Positions 12,027 to 23,150 of a DNA stretch of 64,000 nucleotides are shown one piece after another (the first letter of the stretch is position 1; every line of letters starts with the position of its first letter). Origin of the DNA: Thinopyrum elongatum (Eukaryota > Streptophyta > Magnoliopsida > Poales > Poaceae). The notes below the pieces were generated by a model. That model searched no databases. It saw only the letters and a program-made list of their open reading frames with translations, and was not told where the DNA came from. Both the position numbers and the translations under genes were made by a program. The DNA lies in assembly GCA_011799875.1 (NCBI GenBank), contig CM022297.1:443039292-443103291 (forward strand), read 5' to 3'.

Positions 12027-14544
12027 CTAGCAAACATGCCCGTGCGTTGCACCAGAGAAAAACAACCACACTTCCCTAGATCAATGGCTCAAGACCATAT
12101 TTTGTTGAATCACCGAGATATTCTCACTCTTCCTCTATTGCTAAGACATTCCTGGAAGCATCCGTCATGTAATGTATTTTATTGACAGCCTTGAACAAAA
12201 AAGGTGCATGTATGAAGTGCTACACTTCAATCAGGAAAGTATGGAACAACTGAACATGATGCATTGGTTTTGTGTGGATGTCGATTACAGTATGTTTTTC
12301 GCCCACACATACATGTGCATCCTTCAGAGAGAAAATAAAAAAGAGCTATATTCACATAGCACTGCTCGTAAACTACATGTTCATTGTCATTGTACAGAAT
12401 TAGTTCATTTAAATATCTAAATTACCTTCCCAGTTAATATGCCAAGTGTAAGGAGCCATTACGTTCATCAGTTGATATATTATTGAGATCCTAAATCATG
12501 AGAATCGTTCATGTATGTACGCAGATAAGAAATTAAGGTTTAATTAGGAAGTTGGCAAATGCCCGTTATTGATTACAGAGTTCCTTCTAACCGTGCTTCC
12601 ACGACATACGCACATAGCTTAAAGTACAACTCAATTTTCTTTGATACAGAAAGAAACATAATAATCGGATTTGCACGTACCATACCAAAATGATTTTTTT
12701 TCTTTGAATAGTTCACAAAGAAGATTACCCTAGTTATATCAGGTCAATTGAATAACATTTGCTAAGTTTAATAAGATTGCAACGTCTCATGCTGTGGTAA
12801 TTTACTTTGAAACTTTGTCCTTCCAAAGATGGCTTTAAAACACATGCATTGCAGACCTTTTTTAGTTGCACCGTGGCCTCCATGACGTCCATTGTTTTGA
12901 TGCTAAATTTTAAACATGCACTTAAAATGTGTGTGGCCATAATTAATTCCCATGAAATCAAGTGCATGATTAAGATTTTCTTTTATAACCATGCATGCTT
13001 CCGAATCCAAGGAAAGACATTATTTACAATTATTTAGACAAAGATATAATTGATTCTCAACAAACCTGATCGTTGTATGAAATCAACTACATGTTTCGGT
13101 TTCTAAAAGACATGATCCAGTTATTTAGAGAAAGAGATCATTAATATTTCGGTGAACCAAATTGCTCCCCAACTTTTTGACCATGATTCCAGCGAGATTA
13201 GGAGCGCCAGACACTTTGACAACAATTAGTACGATGATAGAAATATTGATGCCAATGAATTGGTGAGATGCTCATCGTATATAACTTGACGGTTCGATGG
13301 ATGGGAGGGTCCTTTTTATGAGAAGGATGGGAGAGTCTTTCAGAGGTGTTAGACCAGTATTCAGACTCGCCATGTTGGCACGGCCCTCCTTAGTTTGGAT
13401 CGATGAGAGACGTCTTGGTTCACCGGAATCAAGCTGCGCCAACATCAAGTGAATATGTAGGAAGAAATTAATATAATGTACAGGACTACGGGTAGATTGA
13501 AACATTGGACATGCTTTGCATGGTTCAGAACGTACTGGTTGGCCTCTCGTCCCCGCGCGCCACCCCGTCCAATAGAGCATGTCCCTGCTCTAGTTCAACC
13601 AAGCAGGGTACATGCATATGAGCTACCCCGATAGCTGGCCATGGCTGTCATGGCCCGTGGATGTGGCCGCAAGCCAGAGCAGCCAATTAACGGTGTGCGC
13701 GCGCTGGCGACTGGCGACCCCCTGGAGAGCTTTGCGGCGTCATTGTTGTACCCGATCATGTATGGCGGGCGTTGCAGTTGCGCAATTCAAAGGACGATAA
13801 CCTGGCATACACTGATGCCGCCGTGCAAGTGGAGCGTGGCGACGGTCGAGAGGGCGAAACTTCGTAGACCTCACGCTCTTCTATATCATGGCCAACTTCG
13901 TCGACATGCTGCATCACGACCACAATGTCCCGAACGAACGGCAGTGGGTTCTTGAACACTTCAATTGCTACAAGTCTGTGTGCTCTTCTCATCCGCTTTT
14001 ACTCCATCGCAGATCCCTCGCTCATCTCTATATCACTTGGCAATGGAATCCCTTGAGTTGGAGCTTGGTGATTAGTGGCGTCGTGCTGGAGCTGGGCGGC
14101 CGCGTGCTCCCACCGGCGTCCCCCGTCCAGATTTCTTTGGGGCAGGTAGGCTAGTTGGGCTTGATTGTGTGGTAGCCTTGTTAGGGCTTTCGTGGGGAAA
14201 AAAGCTGAGAGATCGTGTGCGTGGCTGCTTTTATTTTTCTTTTGAGAGAGAGATCATGTGCATGGCTAGCTATCGATCCGGTCTTGCCTTTTTCTGATAG
14301 TAGAGACAACGGGATGTGCGACGAGGTAGGATGGCTGAGTGAGGCCCAAGCTAGCCAGTAAGTTTCCTTTCCTTGCGTGCGCGCAGGTTCTCGTATCATG
14401 GGAGGAGTTTTTTTCCAAACGGTTATGTACATCTACTTTAAATCTCAGCCATCAATTCTTATGGTTAACATAAAATTAATGGATACAAAGGGGGTGACGT
14501 ATGGAGAACCATGAAAGCCTCTGTCCTTTAATATTAGGTATAGA
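12027..14544 (-). mobile_element. Helitron inserted in L gag (~2.5 kb, non-autonomous)
   Basis: On the minus strand the element starts TCTATACCTAATAT at 14544, matching the Helitron 5' pattern TCTMTAYTA. It ends GCACGGGCATGTTTGCTAG at 12027, with the short hairpin GTGC-AAC-GCAC just upstream and the diagnostic CTAG 3' terminus. The flanking bases are A (5') and T (3'), the canonical Helitron target, and the disrupted gag frame reads across. No Rep or helicase is present. A GC-rich part (13550-14160) with open frames on both strands contrasts with AT-rich flanks and may be captured sequence, but I recognise no protein in it. Confidence 0.8.
13550..14160. other. GC-rich possible cargo in the Helitron
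   Basis: Base composition rises sharply relative to both sides. Overlapping frames occur on both strands (for example + strand 13888-14154 and minus strand 13756-13992). None resembles a family I know. Helitrons often carry host gene pieces, so captured exon sequence is plausible but unproven. Confidence 0.3.
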
Positions 14545-14919
14545 TTTCTCAATATTTTCTTCAGTGAGCATTTTCTTTTCAATAGCATCTAGCCTTTGCA
14601 TAACATGCTCAAGAGTTAAAACCGTTTCATTGATAGTGATAGGTGGTGCACCCACTAAATATCCCATAGCATTAAAAGCATCCAAAGATGGGCACATCAA
14701 GAAATTTCCACCAGTAATCATATCAAGGGCGATTCTATACCAAGTGGTGATGCCCACATAAAAACTGGGAAGAAGAACAACGGTAGATTGCTTACGAATA
14801 GATCTATTATGAGCATTGCAAATCCGATACCAAGCATATTTTAGAGTTTCCCCTCCCCTTTGCTTAAAATTAAGAACCTCATTCTCGGGGGTACACGCAA
14901 TAGAGGAAGAACTAGCCAT
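14545..14919 (-). pseudogene. gag: N-terminal gag of L, before the Helitron
   Basis: The protein starts MASSSSIACTPENEV at 14919 on the minus strand, about 200 bp after the primer site. It runs 125 codons without a stop, through GGETLKYAWYRICNAH and LLPSFYVGITTWYRIALD, into LDAIEKKML and the Helitron junction. These blocks match the gag-like protein of Athila-type Triticeae elements. I chose this ATG rather than an upstream one because the residues before it read like leader sequence. The gene is broken only by the Helitron in this half. Confidence 0.78.
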
Positions 14920-15099
14920 AATAACAAGTAAGGCGAACAAGAACACAAAGAGATCTGACGAGAAAAAGGCGAAGGAAGAAGAGGGTGAATAAAATGGTAT
15001 TTTTTGTGAAGTGGGAGAGATGAAAATGAGAGGCAAATGGCAAATAATGTAAATTGCAAGGAGATGAGATTTGTGATTCGGAACCTGATAGATGTTGAT

Positions 15100-15134
15100 G
15101 ATGTCTCCCTGGCAACGGCGCCAGAAATTCCTTT
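15100..15134 (-). promoter_or_regulatory. Primer-binding site of L
   Basis: The minus strand reads TTTCTGGCGCCGTTGCCAGG immediately after the LTR end. This is the same tRNA-Asp-type site as in H, with the C retained. Confidence 0.75.
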
Positions 15135-16733
15135 TGATGTCGCTTGAACTACGTTGGTATTTCCCCAAAGAAGAAGGGATGATGCAGTACAGCTACGGTA
15201 GGTATTTCCCTTAGTTTTGAAACCAAGGTATCAATCTAGTAGGAGAACCAAGCAACACTATGTAAATGGTACCTGCACACAAAGAACAAATACTTGCAAC
15301 CCGACGCTTATGAGGAGTTGTCAATCCCTTTTAGGTAACGGCGTCAGAAATTGGCAAGTTGACGGGAGAATATTTTTTGATTGATTGGATAAATAGCTCT
15401 CGATAAAATGTGAAATAAAATAAGTAATAAAAAAGTGCAGCAAGGTACTTTTGGGTTTTTGGACTAATAGATCTGAAAATAAAAGCGAATAAAAATAGAT
15501 CTCAAAGCAAATATGATAAAGAATAGACCCGGGGGCCGTAGATTTCACTAGTGGCTTCTCTCGAGAAAATAGCACACAGTGGGTAAACAAATTACTGTTG
15601 GGCAATTGATAGAAGATCGACTAATTATGACGATATCTAGGCAATGATCATTATATAGGCATCACGTCCAAGATTAGTAGACCGACTCCTGCCTGCATCT
15701 ACTACTATTACTCCACACATCGACCGCTATCGAGCATGCATCTAGTGTATTAAGTTCATGGAGAAACGGAGTAATGCAATAAGAACGATGACATGATGTA
15801 GACGAGATCTATTCATGTAGGAATAGCCCCCATCTTGTTATCCTTAATAGCAACGATACATGCGTGTCTTGCTGCCCCTTCTATCACTGGGAAAGAACAC
15901 CGCACGATCGAACCCATCACAAAGCACCTCCTCCAATGGCAAGAAAAATCGATCTAGTTGGCCTAACTAAACCAAAGATTCGAAGAAGAAATACAAGGCT
16001 ATAAGTAATCATGAAGATAAGAGATCAAAGAAAATTCAAATAACTTTCATGGATATAGATCTGATCATAAACTCAAAGTTCATCGGATCCCAACAAACAC
16101 ACCACAAAAAGAGTTACATCAAATAGATCTCCAAGAGACCATTGTATTGAGAATCAAAAAGAGAGAAGAAGCCATCTAGCTACTGCCTACGGACCCGTAG
16201 GTCTATGGTGAACTATTCACGCATCATCGGAGAGGCACCAATGAGGATGATGAACCCCTTCGTGATGGTGTCTATATTGGATCTCGTGGTTCTGGAACTT
16301 GCGGCGGCTCGAATTGTCTTTCATTGACTCCCCTAGGGTTTCTAGAATATTTGGGTATTTATAGAGCTGAGAGGCGGTGGAAAGGACCTCCATGGGCCCC
16401 ACCACCCATAAGGGTGCGCCAGGGGCCTCTAGCGCGCCCAGGGGGTGGTGGGCCCCACGGGCCTCCCCTCGTGTACTTCCTTGGCTCCAAAGTTGTCTTC
16501 TGGGCAGAAAAAAATCTCCAAAAAGTTTCGTGGTATTTGGACTTTGTTTGGTACTGATATTCTGCGAAGTAAAAAAACAAGAAAAAAAACAGCAACTGGC
16601 ACTGGGCACTATGTCAATAGGTTAGTCCCAAAAAATGATATAAAGTTGCTATAAAATGAATATAAAATATCAAAGAATGATAATATAACAACATGGAACA
16701 ATCAAAAATTATAGATACGTTGGAGATGTATCA
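15135..16733 (-). repeat. S-type LTR shared by elements L and R
   Basis: This is a complete 1599-bp LTR, minus strand TGATACATCTCC start at 16733 and ACATCA end at 15135. Its downstream side carries the primer site of L and its upstream side carries a polypurine tract of R. It therefore acts as the 5' LTR of L and the 3' LTR of R. A TATAAATA box lies at 16356-16363 on the minus strand. Confidence 0.82.
16356..16363 (-). promoter_or_regulatory. TATA box of the S-type LTR
   Basis: CTCTATAAATACCC on the minus strand, about 370 bp into the LTR, with equivalent boxes in sister LTRs (for example near 6400 in the + copy). This is the expected core promoter of the element. Confidence 0.55.
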
Positions 16734-16810
16734 GCATCCCCAAGCTTAATAACTGCTCGTCCTCGAGTAGGTAAATGATAAAAACAGATTTTTTTAATGT
16801 GGAATGCTGC
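16734..16810 (-). mobile_element. 3' internal end of element R with polypurine tract
   Basis: AAGCTTGGGGATGC on the minus strand abuts the LTR at 16733. The rest matches 9102-9178 of L up to GGAATGCTGC, where element T begins at 16811. R resumes only at about 26633, matching L from about 9650. Some 470 bp of R are therefore missing at this insertion. Confidence 0.7.
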
Positions 16811-17726
16811 TGTCGATGCAACAAACCCCGGGTCTCTTACCCAGACCGTTACAGGCCTGGATTTGCAATGTCGTAACGTCCAAGTCCAGACCAAGCAAGG
16901 AGAGATGAGCTCTTTGAGGAATCAAAGGGCAGATCAAGAGGATCAAGACAAGCTAAATGAGCAAGACACCACTAAGGAGAAACCTCCCTTGCCGGGCAGG
17001 CGAGCCTGGCGAGGACGAGGTGGCCCCGAAGTCGAGCCTCAAGACCGTTTCGGCAGGCCTGCTGGGCACTACGAGGGAAAACTACCCCGCCAAGGCTCCA
17101 CCGCTCCATCTCATAGTGACGCAAGTCATCGATCGGTGCGGTGTCAAGCTACCAAGTGACTAAGTGGCTGTTATTTGGCACGTGGCAGCCACTTCCTACG
17201 GAAATCACCTCCAAATGACACCCGTCCAGTGACGTGTCAAGCAGACAGGCGAGGAGGTGGCCGAGCAGCCCGGCAAGGCTTGCCTGGCACACCACGATGT
17301 GACACTAAGCAGCACATTTAATGCGCTCTGCTCTGACTGCAGAGTTAGGTATGATAGTACTGTTCGCTATCTAATCAGTACACAATGACTGATTTGCCAC
17401 TGTGGTGACCCCTTGATCTATAAAAGGAGGTCCATGGCAACCATAGAAAGGATTCGGACCCTTGTACACTCGTACGCGCGTAGCTGCCCTCGCGCCGAGG
17501 CAACCCTGCCGGGCAAGAGCGCTGCGTTTCCACCACAATCCACCATCAATCCACTAAAGCAGGAGTAGGGTTTTACGCCTCGCGGCGGCCCGAACCTGGA
17601 TAAAACTGCCCGTGTGATCTCTGCCGTGCTGCGCTACGTCCTCCGCTCTTTGTGCAATGTGCTCATCCTTCCTGCCGAACCACAAGGGCCTGATGGCCCC
17701 ATAGGTGGCCGTGGTTTCCCATGACA
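16811..17726 (+). repeat. 5' LTR of T
   Basis: The 916-bp LTR starts TGTCG and ends ATGACA. TATA box at 17419. The leader after it, GCGCTAGGTAGGGGG at about 17734, is typical of elements of this lineage from memory. The first ~70 bp match the fragment at 26560-26632. Confidence 0.75.
17419..17427 (+). promoter_or_regulatory. TATA box of T 5' LTR
   Basis: GATCTATAAAAGGAGG is a strong TATA match about 610 bp into the LTR, on the element's coding strand. Transcription would start roughly 30 bp downstream. Confidence 0.65.
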
Positions 17727-17825
17727 TCTTCGGTGCGCTAGGTAGGGGGCTGCGCTTGCGCGAACCCGAGAAGTGTACGCAGCGCGTCATTTTCATCATC
17801 TTCTTCATCGACGGCTCCATCATCC

Positions 17826-19678
17826 TTGGCGCCCAAGAAGAAGCCCGGTGTTGCAGCCCATTCGTCCACTTCGAAGGCCCCGTCGCACGCGGCCGCCGAC
17901 GCCACGGGGGCTATGGGGACGCACGGAGACATGGACGCTGCGGGGGACGTGGCCGGCGCAGGCGGCATCGTCCCCACCTCCCCTGCGGCTGAAACGAGGG
18001 AAGAAGGCACCGGGGAAGGACAACACCAACAGCATCCCAGCGGCCACGCTCCATGAAGTACGGGTGGAGAAATCATTCCGTCTGCACCTCTCCGCCCAGT
18101 TGAAGGGCACAGCTGCAGTGGTGGCACTCGCTCTAGGGCGAATCGCAACTCTCCAACCGCACCCATCGCGGGCGCGGCCGCAGGGCGTGCGCCACTCCTA
18201 GAACGAGCTGCCCTAGCCGATGCGCCGAATAGAGCTGCTGGCCCTCAAGCGCCTCCACCTCGTCACTACGCCACCCTGGCGACGGGCTCACGATGACGAG
18301 AACATGGCGCGGCTACTACCGGCACCATGAGGAGCCAGGCGACACTATGGTCTATGTCGTCATGCATGCCAAGCACCGCTTCGGAGGCTATGGCGCGGGC
18401 CCAACTGCTGTTGAGATTTTCACCGGCAGCCGATCAGATGGATGAGTAGAGAGCCACCATTAAGAGCCTAATTGGTTTTGCCGAGGTAGGAGGATCATAG
18501 CGAGCTGGCCCACCACAGCCTCCCCAGGCGACGACAACGGCCCGCGGTTATGGGCCGTGCCGAAGGGACCACCCCCATGGTGCAGTCCCCTCTGCGGCAG
18601 CATGTGCAGGGGCCACGGCCGGAGCCACACGATCAAGAACCTGATGACGTCTCGATGGCTTTGTCCGGCCCTCGAGCACGTCGAGACCAGTGGCAGGCCC
18701 AGGAAGACAGGCGAGAGGAAGACGCGCGCGTCACCATTGAGCGGCGCCATGACGCGCACCGCCAGTCTGATAGGCGCAATGGCCCCGACATCGACGAGCC
18801 TGCACTCGGTGAGGGTGGGTACCTACCTTTCGAGGTTGGGTGCCCCGCCTTCACTCGTGAACTGCGGCAAGTCCGTTGGCCATCTTCCTGCATGTTCAAG
18901 CCAGAGATACCAGAGAAGTACGATGGGAGATTGAACCCGGCAGAGTTCCTAAGCATCTACACCATCGCTTTCAGGCTACAGGGGGAAGAGACGAGAAGGT
19001 GTTTGCCAACTACTTCCCTTTGGCACTCAAGCCAAATGTGAGGTCTTGGCTAATGCACCTGCTGGAGAACTCCATTTCGACCTGGGCTGACCTGTGCCAT
19101 GAGTTTGTTGGCACCTTCACGGGCGGCCACCAAGAACCAGGGCGGCCCAGTGATCTGTAGATCCTCCCGCAGAAGGAAGGAGAAAGTCTACGGAAGTACA
19201 TGCAAAGGTTCAGTCGAGTGCACAGGAACATCCCAGATATCCACCCGGCAGCTGTGATAGCCGCATTCCAGTCCAACGTGCGCAACCGCAGGATACGTTC
19301 CAAAATGAACGTGCGACTGCCCAAGACTGTGAATGAGTTATACACTCTGGTGGATAAGTGTGCTCGCATAGAGGAGGGAAGGCGACTTTCCGGTGAAGAG
19401 GATGGCATCGACATCGATTCAGACGATGACGACAAGGCCACCAGTCAGAAGAAGAAGAACAAGAAGCACAATAAGAAGTGCAAGGAGAAAGTTGTGATGG
19501 CCGTCGAAGGATCAAGCACCTAGTACCGGCAAGAAGGCCAAGGTCGAGGCCCCCGGTAAGGAGGTTGCCGCGTCCACTGACTGTCGAGCGGCCGCGGCAA
19601 CCGAGAAGGCTGGTAAGGGTGATGGGCCGTACTGCAAGATCCATAGGACCAAGGGCCACGACCTTCAGGAGTGTCATT
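17826..19678 (+). pseudogene. gag: Broken gag of T
   Basis: The probable N-terminus reads APKKKPG from 17826, where the first codon is TTG rather than ATG, so the start may have been lost. The conserved core lies at about 18895-19475: FKPEIPEKYDGRLNPAEFL, then SWLMHLLENSISTWADLCHEF, then NVRNRRIRSKM. A zinc-knuckle-like C-x2-H-x4-H-x4-C (CKIHRTKGHDLQEC) sits at about 19633-19674. The frame changes near 18975 and again before the knuckle. An in-frame TAG lies at 19158. A basic lysine-rich stretch near 19450 would bind RNA. Confidence 0.8.
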
Positions 19679-19989
19679 AGGTTGAGCAGCTCGTCAAGAA
19701 GCAGAGGGCTGAGTATGAGAAGCATGATAAGGAGAAAAACCAGGATGGTGCTGGCGGGAAGGGCCGAGGCGGCGGAGTAAGTCGCCCCGGCAAGGCTCCT
19801 CAGAATCAAGGGAAGCCCGCCAGAGGCCGTAAGAAGGAGGATTGCAATGATGAGAGTGATGGAGGAGATGAAGAGGAAACCAGTGAGCAGGAGTTCCAGA
19901 AAGCCACTGACGCCCTGTGCATTGACGGGGGTGCATCTCTGCATTCCTCTCATCGCCAACTTTAACAGTGGGCACGTGAAGTCAATGCC
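19679..19989 (+). other. Linker between gag and protease of T
   Basis: Lysine- and glutamate-rich coding-like sequence continues between the zinc knuckle and the protease, without a recognised domain. A TAG at about 19678 ends the knuckle frame. I treat the stretch as decayed gag-pol linker. Confidence 0.4.
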
Positions 19990-20772
19990 GTGGAGCCAGC
20001 GGCAGATTCTCGGAAGCCGCTCAAGTGGTCCCGCACACCCATCATCTTTGACGAAGAGGATCACCCTGACCGCACCACCGCGGTAGGGTGCTTGTCGTTG
20101 TTGGTCTCACCAACAATCCGCAACCTCAAGGTCACAAAGATGTTGGTTCACGGAGGAGCCGGGTTGAATCTGATATCTCCAAAGGTCATCAGCAAACTTC
20201 AGATAGCAGATGAGGATCTCAAGGTTACTGGCACGTTCCAAGGAATCAACCCCGGCAGGAGTCGTCCTAAGGGAAAGATCACGCTGATGGTGACGTTCGG
20301 AGGGGAGTTAAACTACCGGACTGAGAAGATCGTGTTTGACATAGTTGACCTCCCCTTGCCGTACAACGGAATCCTTGGTCGCCCAGCTCTGGCCATGTTC
20401 ATGGCAGCATCCCACTATGCCTACAACACCTTGAAGATGACAAGGCCGATAGGAGTCATTTCCATTCCGTCAGATCAGAAGGATGCAGTCATTTGTGTGG
20501 ACAGGATGTACCAGGAAGCAGTCGCGACAGAGGCCGCGGAAGCCACTGCTCCTGCCAAGGAAAGTAAGAAAATGAAGAGAGCTAGCAAGGATGCCAGCAA
20601 GGAATCCGGGAAGCGCGCCTCTCCAGAGTGTGCTGCGCCTGTTGATGACTTGCCGGAGAGTTCCAATAGCAAGAGATCCAAAACTAGTGCACCCGCTGTG
20701 AAAAAGGTCCCGGCAGGGCTGGCTGGTGCTGATGGTACCTTCACTATCAGTGCCACCCTTGATGACAAATAG
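19990..20772 (+). pseudogene. Retropepsin-like protease of T, catalytic Asp lost
   Basis: A 260-codon open frame carries the Gypsy aspartic protease. The active-site region reads KMLVHGGAGLNLIS at about residue 50, where the family has D-G/S-G-S-like D[GS]G. The catalytic Asp codon GAC appears as CAC (His). The downstream flap and the ILGRPALAMF motif are present. A lysine/serine-rich linker follows, then a TAG at 20770. Even without other damage this protease should be inactive. A frame change near 20860 separates it from RT. Confidence 0.8.
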
Positions 20773-20859
20773 GAAAGCGCGCTCGTTGCCTTCCTGTGGG
20801 CGAATATCGATGTGTTTGCCTGGCAACCATCTGATATCCCCGGTGTTCCAGGGAGGTAA

Positions 20860-21842
20860 TCGAGCACCACCTTGCTATCTGCCCACATGCCCGACCCGTC
20901 AAGCAGAAGGTCCGGAAGCAAGCTTTGGAGCGGCAGCAATTCATTGGCGAGGAGATCAAGAAACTTGAGGCAGCTGGTCTAGTCAGAGGAGTGCTGCATC
21001 CAACATGGTTAGCAAATCCTATGGTGGTACGCATTGCTAATGGGAAATGGAGGCTTTGCATAGATTTTACGGATCTGAACAAGGCAAGCCCGAAGGACCC
21101 ATTTCCCTTGCCGCGCATAGACCAGATTGTGGATTCCACTTCCGGGTGTGACCTGCTTTCCTTTCTGGATGCCTACTCCGGATACCACCAGATCTTCATG
21201 ACCAAGGAAGATGAACAGAAGACCGCATTCATAACCCCATGTGGCACATACTGCTTTGTATGGATGCCCTTCGAGTTAAAGAGCACCGGATCCACTTTTG
21301 CAAGAGCAGTACAGATTGCCTTTGAGTCCCAGCTGCACAGAAATGTTGAAGCTTACATGGATGATATTGTGGTCAAGACCAAGGACAAATCAACCCTCAT
21401 CCAGGATTTGGAAGAAACCTTTGCTAATCTGCGCAAGATCAACTTGAAGCTGAACCCGGAGAAGTGTGTGTTTGGAGTTCCCTCCGGCAAGCTACTTGGC
21501 TTCTTTGTTTCTCATCGAGGGAAAGAGGCCAACCCCGATAAGATCAAGGCTATCGAGAAAATTCCAGCACCCAAGACAGTCAAGGATGTGAGGCGTTTGA
21601 CTGGATGCATGGCTGCACTAAGCAAGTTCATTTCCAAGTCTGCCGAGCATGCCCTGCCATTCTTCAAAATCATGAAGAGGGTAGGACCCGTGGAGTGGAC
21701 CCTAGAGGCAGACGCTGCGCTGCAAGATTTGAAGACCTATCTTTCCTCTGTGCCCACCTTGGTCGCTCCCAAACCACAAGAGCAGTTGCTGCTATACTTA
21801 GCGGCAACCAATCAAGTGGTTAGTGCGGCACTAGTGGCGTAG
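20860..21842 (+). pseudogene. pol: Reverse transcriptase domain of T
   Basis: The RT reading frame is unbroken from about 20870 to a TAG at 21840. Motifs in order are LVRGVLHPTWLANPMVV, CIDFTDLNKASPKDPFPLP, LLSFLDAYSGYHQI, FVWMPFELKSTGSTFARA and the catalytic YMDDIVVK at about 21352-21375. LNPEKCVFGVPSGKLLGF then marks the thumb. MPFEL replaces the usual MPFGL. The first RNase H begins after about 21750 (LAATNQVVSAAL). The YMDD box is intact, so the RT itself shows no catalytic loss. It is translated in one frame with the RNase H and integrase below. Confidence 0.88.
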
Positions 21843-22109
21843 CAGGAAGTGGATGACGCGCTAGCCACAACCACTGTCCCCTCTGAAGAGGAAAGCGAAC
21901 CCGTCCCGGCAAGACCAGAGTCAGCCGAGAGCGAAGAAAGGCAGGGCAGTGGAAGCAATTCTATGGTTGCGGGAAGGAAGAAAGTGGTGCAGCGCCCAGT
22001 GTACTTCGTCAGCTCTCTATTACAAGGAGCTAGATCTAGGTACTCTGGCGTGCAAAAGTTGATTTTTGGCCTCATCATGGCCTCAAGGAAACCGCGCCAC
22101 TACTTCTAA
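21843..22109 (+). pseudogene. pol: First RNase H remnant of T, between two stops
   Basis: Same frame as RT. An acidic spacer is followed by VYFVSSLLQGARSRYSG and KLIFGLIMASRKPRHYF, which are the C-terminal blocks of the original Gypsy RNase H/connection domain. A TAG at 21840 precedes it and a TAA at 22107 ends it. In the Tat lineage this first RNase H is normally degenerate and a second one is acquired. Confidence 0.75.
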
Positions 22110-22142
22110 GCCCACGAGATCACAGTTGTCACCCGCTTCCCC

Positions 22143-23150
22143 TTGCAGCGCATACTCCAAAACCCCGAGGCCACCGGCAGGATTGTGGAATGGGCTTTGG
22201 AGTTGTCCATCTTTGGTTTGAAGTTTGAAAGCACGTCAACTATTCAGAGCAAAGCACTGGCAGAATTCATCGCAGAGTGGACACCAACTCCTGATGAAGA
22301 AGTATTGGAGACGATCATCCCCGGCAAGGAAGCGCCCCAAGAATGGATTATGTATTTCGATGATGCCTTCTCCCTACCAGGTGTAGGGGCTGGCGTGCTT
22401 CTTGTTGCCCCCACTGGGGAGCACCTTAAGTATGTCATCCAGATGCACTTTCCCCGAGAGGAGGCTACCAACAATACTACAGAGTATGAAGGGCTCCTTG
22501 TCGGGCTCAGGATTGCAACAGAACTGGGAATCAAGAAGCTGATCATCCGCGGAGATTCAAAACTTGTGGTGAGACAAGTCAACAAGGATTACCAAAGTCC
22601 ATTGATGGAGGCATACATCGAGGAAGTGAGAAAGCTGGAGGAGCGCTTTGACGGATTGCAAACAGAGCACGTGCCCCGTGCAGAAAACAGCATTGCTGAT
22701 CATCTGTCAAAGTGTGTTGTGCAAAAACTCCTTGTGGAACCAGGGACTTTTGTTCTCCATCTGACTCAGCCCTCCGTATCCCCGGCAACAATGGCCAGAA
22801 AGAGGAGGAAACTGGACTCCGGCAAGCCTCACCCGGCAGAGCCTCCCGAGGCTCCCGACAGAGAGCTTGGCGGGAACAACTCCCCTTCGATCAGTGAGCT
22901 GCACCATCCCGCCAGACCACCGGTCCCCGCGGTCGAGAAGTGCGCTCCTGCGAATGAGGAGGTGCCGCTGGTCCTTGTTGCTGAGCCCCTGGCCCCAACC
23001 TGGGCACGGCACATAGTCCATTTCCTCCAAACTGGAGAACTCCCCGAAGGGCAAGAAGAAGCTGAAAGAGTAGCCCGGAGGGCCAGTATGTATCAGTTCG
23101 TTGATGACACGCTGTACAGAAGGAGGCCCAACAGTGTGAAATTGAAGTGA
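22143..23150 (+). pseudogene. pol: Second (archaeal-type) RNase H and linker of T
   Basis: The domain begins WIMYFDDAFSLPGVGAGV at about 22345, continues EEATNNTTEYEGLLVGLRIA and IIRGDSKLVVRQVN, and ends VPRAENSIADHLSK at about 22670-22710. The D, E, D and final D of an RNase H core are visible. This additional RNase H is the known hallmark of Tat elements. In the first motif D replaces the usual G or S in DGA-like sequence. A proline-rich linker follows, up to a TGA at 23148. Confidence 0.82.

Larger units (their letters stand above)
7508..16733 (-). mobile_element. Gypsy element L, Athila-like, non-autonomous
   Basis: The element reads on the minus strand. The 5' LTR is 16733-15135, the primer site lies just below 15135, then comes a gag remnant, a long non-coding 3' region, a polypurine tract, and the 3' LTR at 9101-7508. 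A Helitron (12027-14544) interrupts gag. Without the Helitron the internal region is about 3.5 kb, and I see no protease, RT or integrase. Its 5' LTR also serves as the 3' LTR of neighbour R, so the pair looks like a recombinant array rather than a clean insertion. Confidence 0.75.

Noticed and set aside
13888..14154. 88-codon + strand frame in the Helitron as a real gene
   Set aside because: No recognised domain, and overlapping frames on the other strand are equally open. Kept only as possible cargo.
17738..18201. Overlapping 140-codon frames on both strands in the T gag leader
   Set aside because: Only the frame starting APKKKPG fits the position of gag. The others are shadows of a GC-rich sequence.
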